A DNA stretch of 6,338 nucleotides from Promethearchaeota archaeon (GTDB lineage Archaea; Asgardarchaeota; Lokiarchaeia; Sigyniarchaeales; SOKP01): positions 1 through 6,338 of the forward strand of contig JAHLWE010000130.1 of NCBI GenBank assembly GCA_019058135.1. Direction: 5' to 3'. Under the pieces are notes generated by a model that was not told the origin of the DNA, did not search any database, and was given only the letters and a program-made list of their open reading frames with translations. Each line of letters opens with the position of its first letter. Within the stretch, counting starts at the first letter, position 1. The position numbers were made by a program, and so were the translations under genes. Shown one piece after another: positions 5,493 through 6,338 of the stretch.

Positions 5493-6338
5493 ATGGAACC
5501 GATGGAAAAAAGGAAATTTTCCTTAGAAGAAAGAAAGATGTATGCTCGTCAGCAGCTCGTTGAAGGCTGGGACCAAGAGACCATAAAGAATAGTTGTGCT
5601 TTGATTATTGGAGTGGGAGCTCTCGGGTGTGAGATCGCTAAGGATTTAGCTTTAATGGGTATAGGGAAATTAATTTTAGTTGATATGGACAAGATTGAAA
5701 CCTCAAATCTCTCAAGGCAAATGTTATTTCATGCAGGAGATGAGGGTAGAACAAAAGTTGAGGTTGCTGCAGAGCGTTTAAAATTGATGGCTCCGTTTCT
5801 CGAAGTTGAGTATTATTTCGATAAATTACAAAATCTTCCTATGGATATATATCAGAGATCAGATGTGATAATTGCTGCTTTAGACAATGTTAGAGCAAGA
5901 ATGGATTTAAACAAGATTGCTTTAAGATTAAAAAAACCAATGGTTGAGGGTGGAACTGTAGGATTTGAGGGTCACGTTCAAAACGTTATCCCAAAAGGCT
6001 CAAATATAAAATTCCATGAGAGAGAAAAAGTTATCGATGAAATAATGCAAGAGAAATTATGGAATTTATCTGAAGAAGAATATACTGAATATTTTGCTGC
6101 TCAAGAAAGTATAGAAAAGCTTGAGGAGCGAATGGCTCTATTAAAATCTCAATTTATCGAGCCGGTTGTTGAAAAAGTACGCCAACAAGTTGAAAATGAG
6201 TTTAATGAAAAATATTCTGAAGATTATCTTGATCAAACAGCTTGTTATCGGTGTCTAGTTCCTATTCCACCACCTGATGATAAACTAATTGCAGCATGCA
6301 CATTAAAGGGTATTCCGAGAAATAGAAATCATTGTGTT
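5493..6338 (+). CDS. E1-like ubiquitin-activating enzyme, 5' part (runs off the window)
   Basis: The 282 visible residues form a ThiF/E1 adenylation domain, which would use ATP to activate the C-terminal Gly of a ubiquitin-like protein and pass it to a catalytic Cys. The glycine-rich loop is GVGALG (40-45). The strand end ILVDMD supplies Asp64 and Asp66. NLSRQMLF (72-79) carries the conserved Asn, Arg and Gln, Lys88 follows, and ALDN (129-132) closes the nucleotide site. VEGGTVGFEGHVQNVIP (151-167) is E1-like. CYRC (251-254) matches the first zinc CxxC, and ACTLKGIP (268-275) with HC (280-281) matches the UBA2/UBA3 catalytic-Cys region, making Cys269 the likely thioester residue. A helical insertion of about 75 residues (roughly 173-247) is unusual. 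The ATG at 5493 is the first after an in-frame stop at 5478. Second zinc pair and ubiquitin-fold domain would lie beyond the window. A role in an Asgard ubiquitin pathway is inferred. Confidence 0.93.
   Translation, partial: MEPMEKRKFSLEERKMYARQQLVEGWDQETIKNSCALIIGVGALGCEIAKDLALMGIGKLILVDMDKIETSNLSRQMLFHAGDEGRTKVEVAAERLKLMAPFLEVEYYFDKLQNLPMDIYQRSDVIIAALDNVRARMDLNKIALRLKKPMVEGGTVGFEGHVQNVIPKGSNIKFHEREKVIDEIMQEKLWNLSEEEYTEYFAAQESIEKLEERMALLKSQFIEPVVEKVRQQVENEFNEKYSEDYLDQTACYRCLVPIPPPDDKLIAACTLKGIPRNRNHCV
6009..6233 (+). other. Charged helical insertion inside the E1 domain
   Basis: Residues about 173-247 of the E1-like protein are rich in Glu, Lys and Gln with a helix-forming pattern, e.g. QESIEKLEERMALLKSQF (204-221). 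They separate the GFEGHVQNVIP strand from the CYRC zinc motif. In eukaryotic UBA2 only a few residues lie between these elements. The boundaries are approximate. The insertion may form a coiled-coil hairpin projecting from the adenylation domain. Confidence 0.65.

Overview
The window is AT-rich with dense, intron-free genes. It most likely comes from an Asgard archaeon of the Lokiarchaeia type. This is an inference from gene content: a eukaryote-like ubiquitin-activating (E1) enzyme, a very long charged helical-repeat protein, archaeal-looking A/T-rich promoters and little use of Shine-Dalgarno sites. No rRNA or marker gene is present to confirm it.

Layout. (1) Bases 1-1672 (+) hold the 3' part of a large repeat protein, in which TPR-like helical hairpins alternate with charged coiled-coil linkers of exactly 59 residues. 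The gene enters from the left edge. (2) Bases 1673-1918 (+) hold a short two-helix membrane ORF that follows the TAA directly and in the same frame. (3) Bases 1923-3317 (-) hold an intact MelB-like GPH-family sugar:cation symporter, convergent with the previous ORF. Both stop codons lie inside one perfect 16-bp palindrome. (4) Bases 3318-3481 are A/T-rich intergenic DNA with a tandem 14-bp repeat and a candidate promoter for the transporter. (5) Bases 3482-5368 (-) are a decayed block: the 3' part of a YghO-like GNAT acyltransferase gene with two compensating single-base frameshifts, abutting the 5' part of a secreted subtilisin-like (S8) protease. The protease stops exactly where its catalytic Ser motif should begin, and its signal peptide has slipped out of frame with its likely start codon. 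(6) Bases 5369-5492 are a divergent promoter region. (7) Bases 5493-6338 (+) hold the 5' part of an E1-like ubiquitin-activating enzyme that runs off the right edge.

The genes do not look like one pathway. The E1 gene is the most biologically interesting item: it has a UBA2/UBA3-like zinc and catalytic-Cys arrangement plus an unusual helical insertion of about 75 residues. It may open a ubiquitin-system cluster beyond the window. The block from 3482 to 5368 looks like a gene graveyard formed by a deletion or rearrangement. Sequencing or assembly error is the main alternative, but the flanking genes read cleanly through longer homopolymers.
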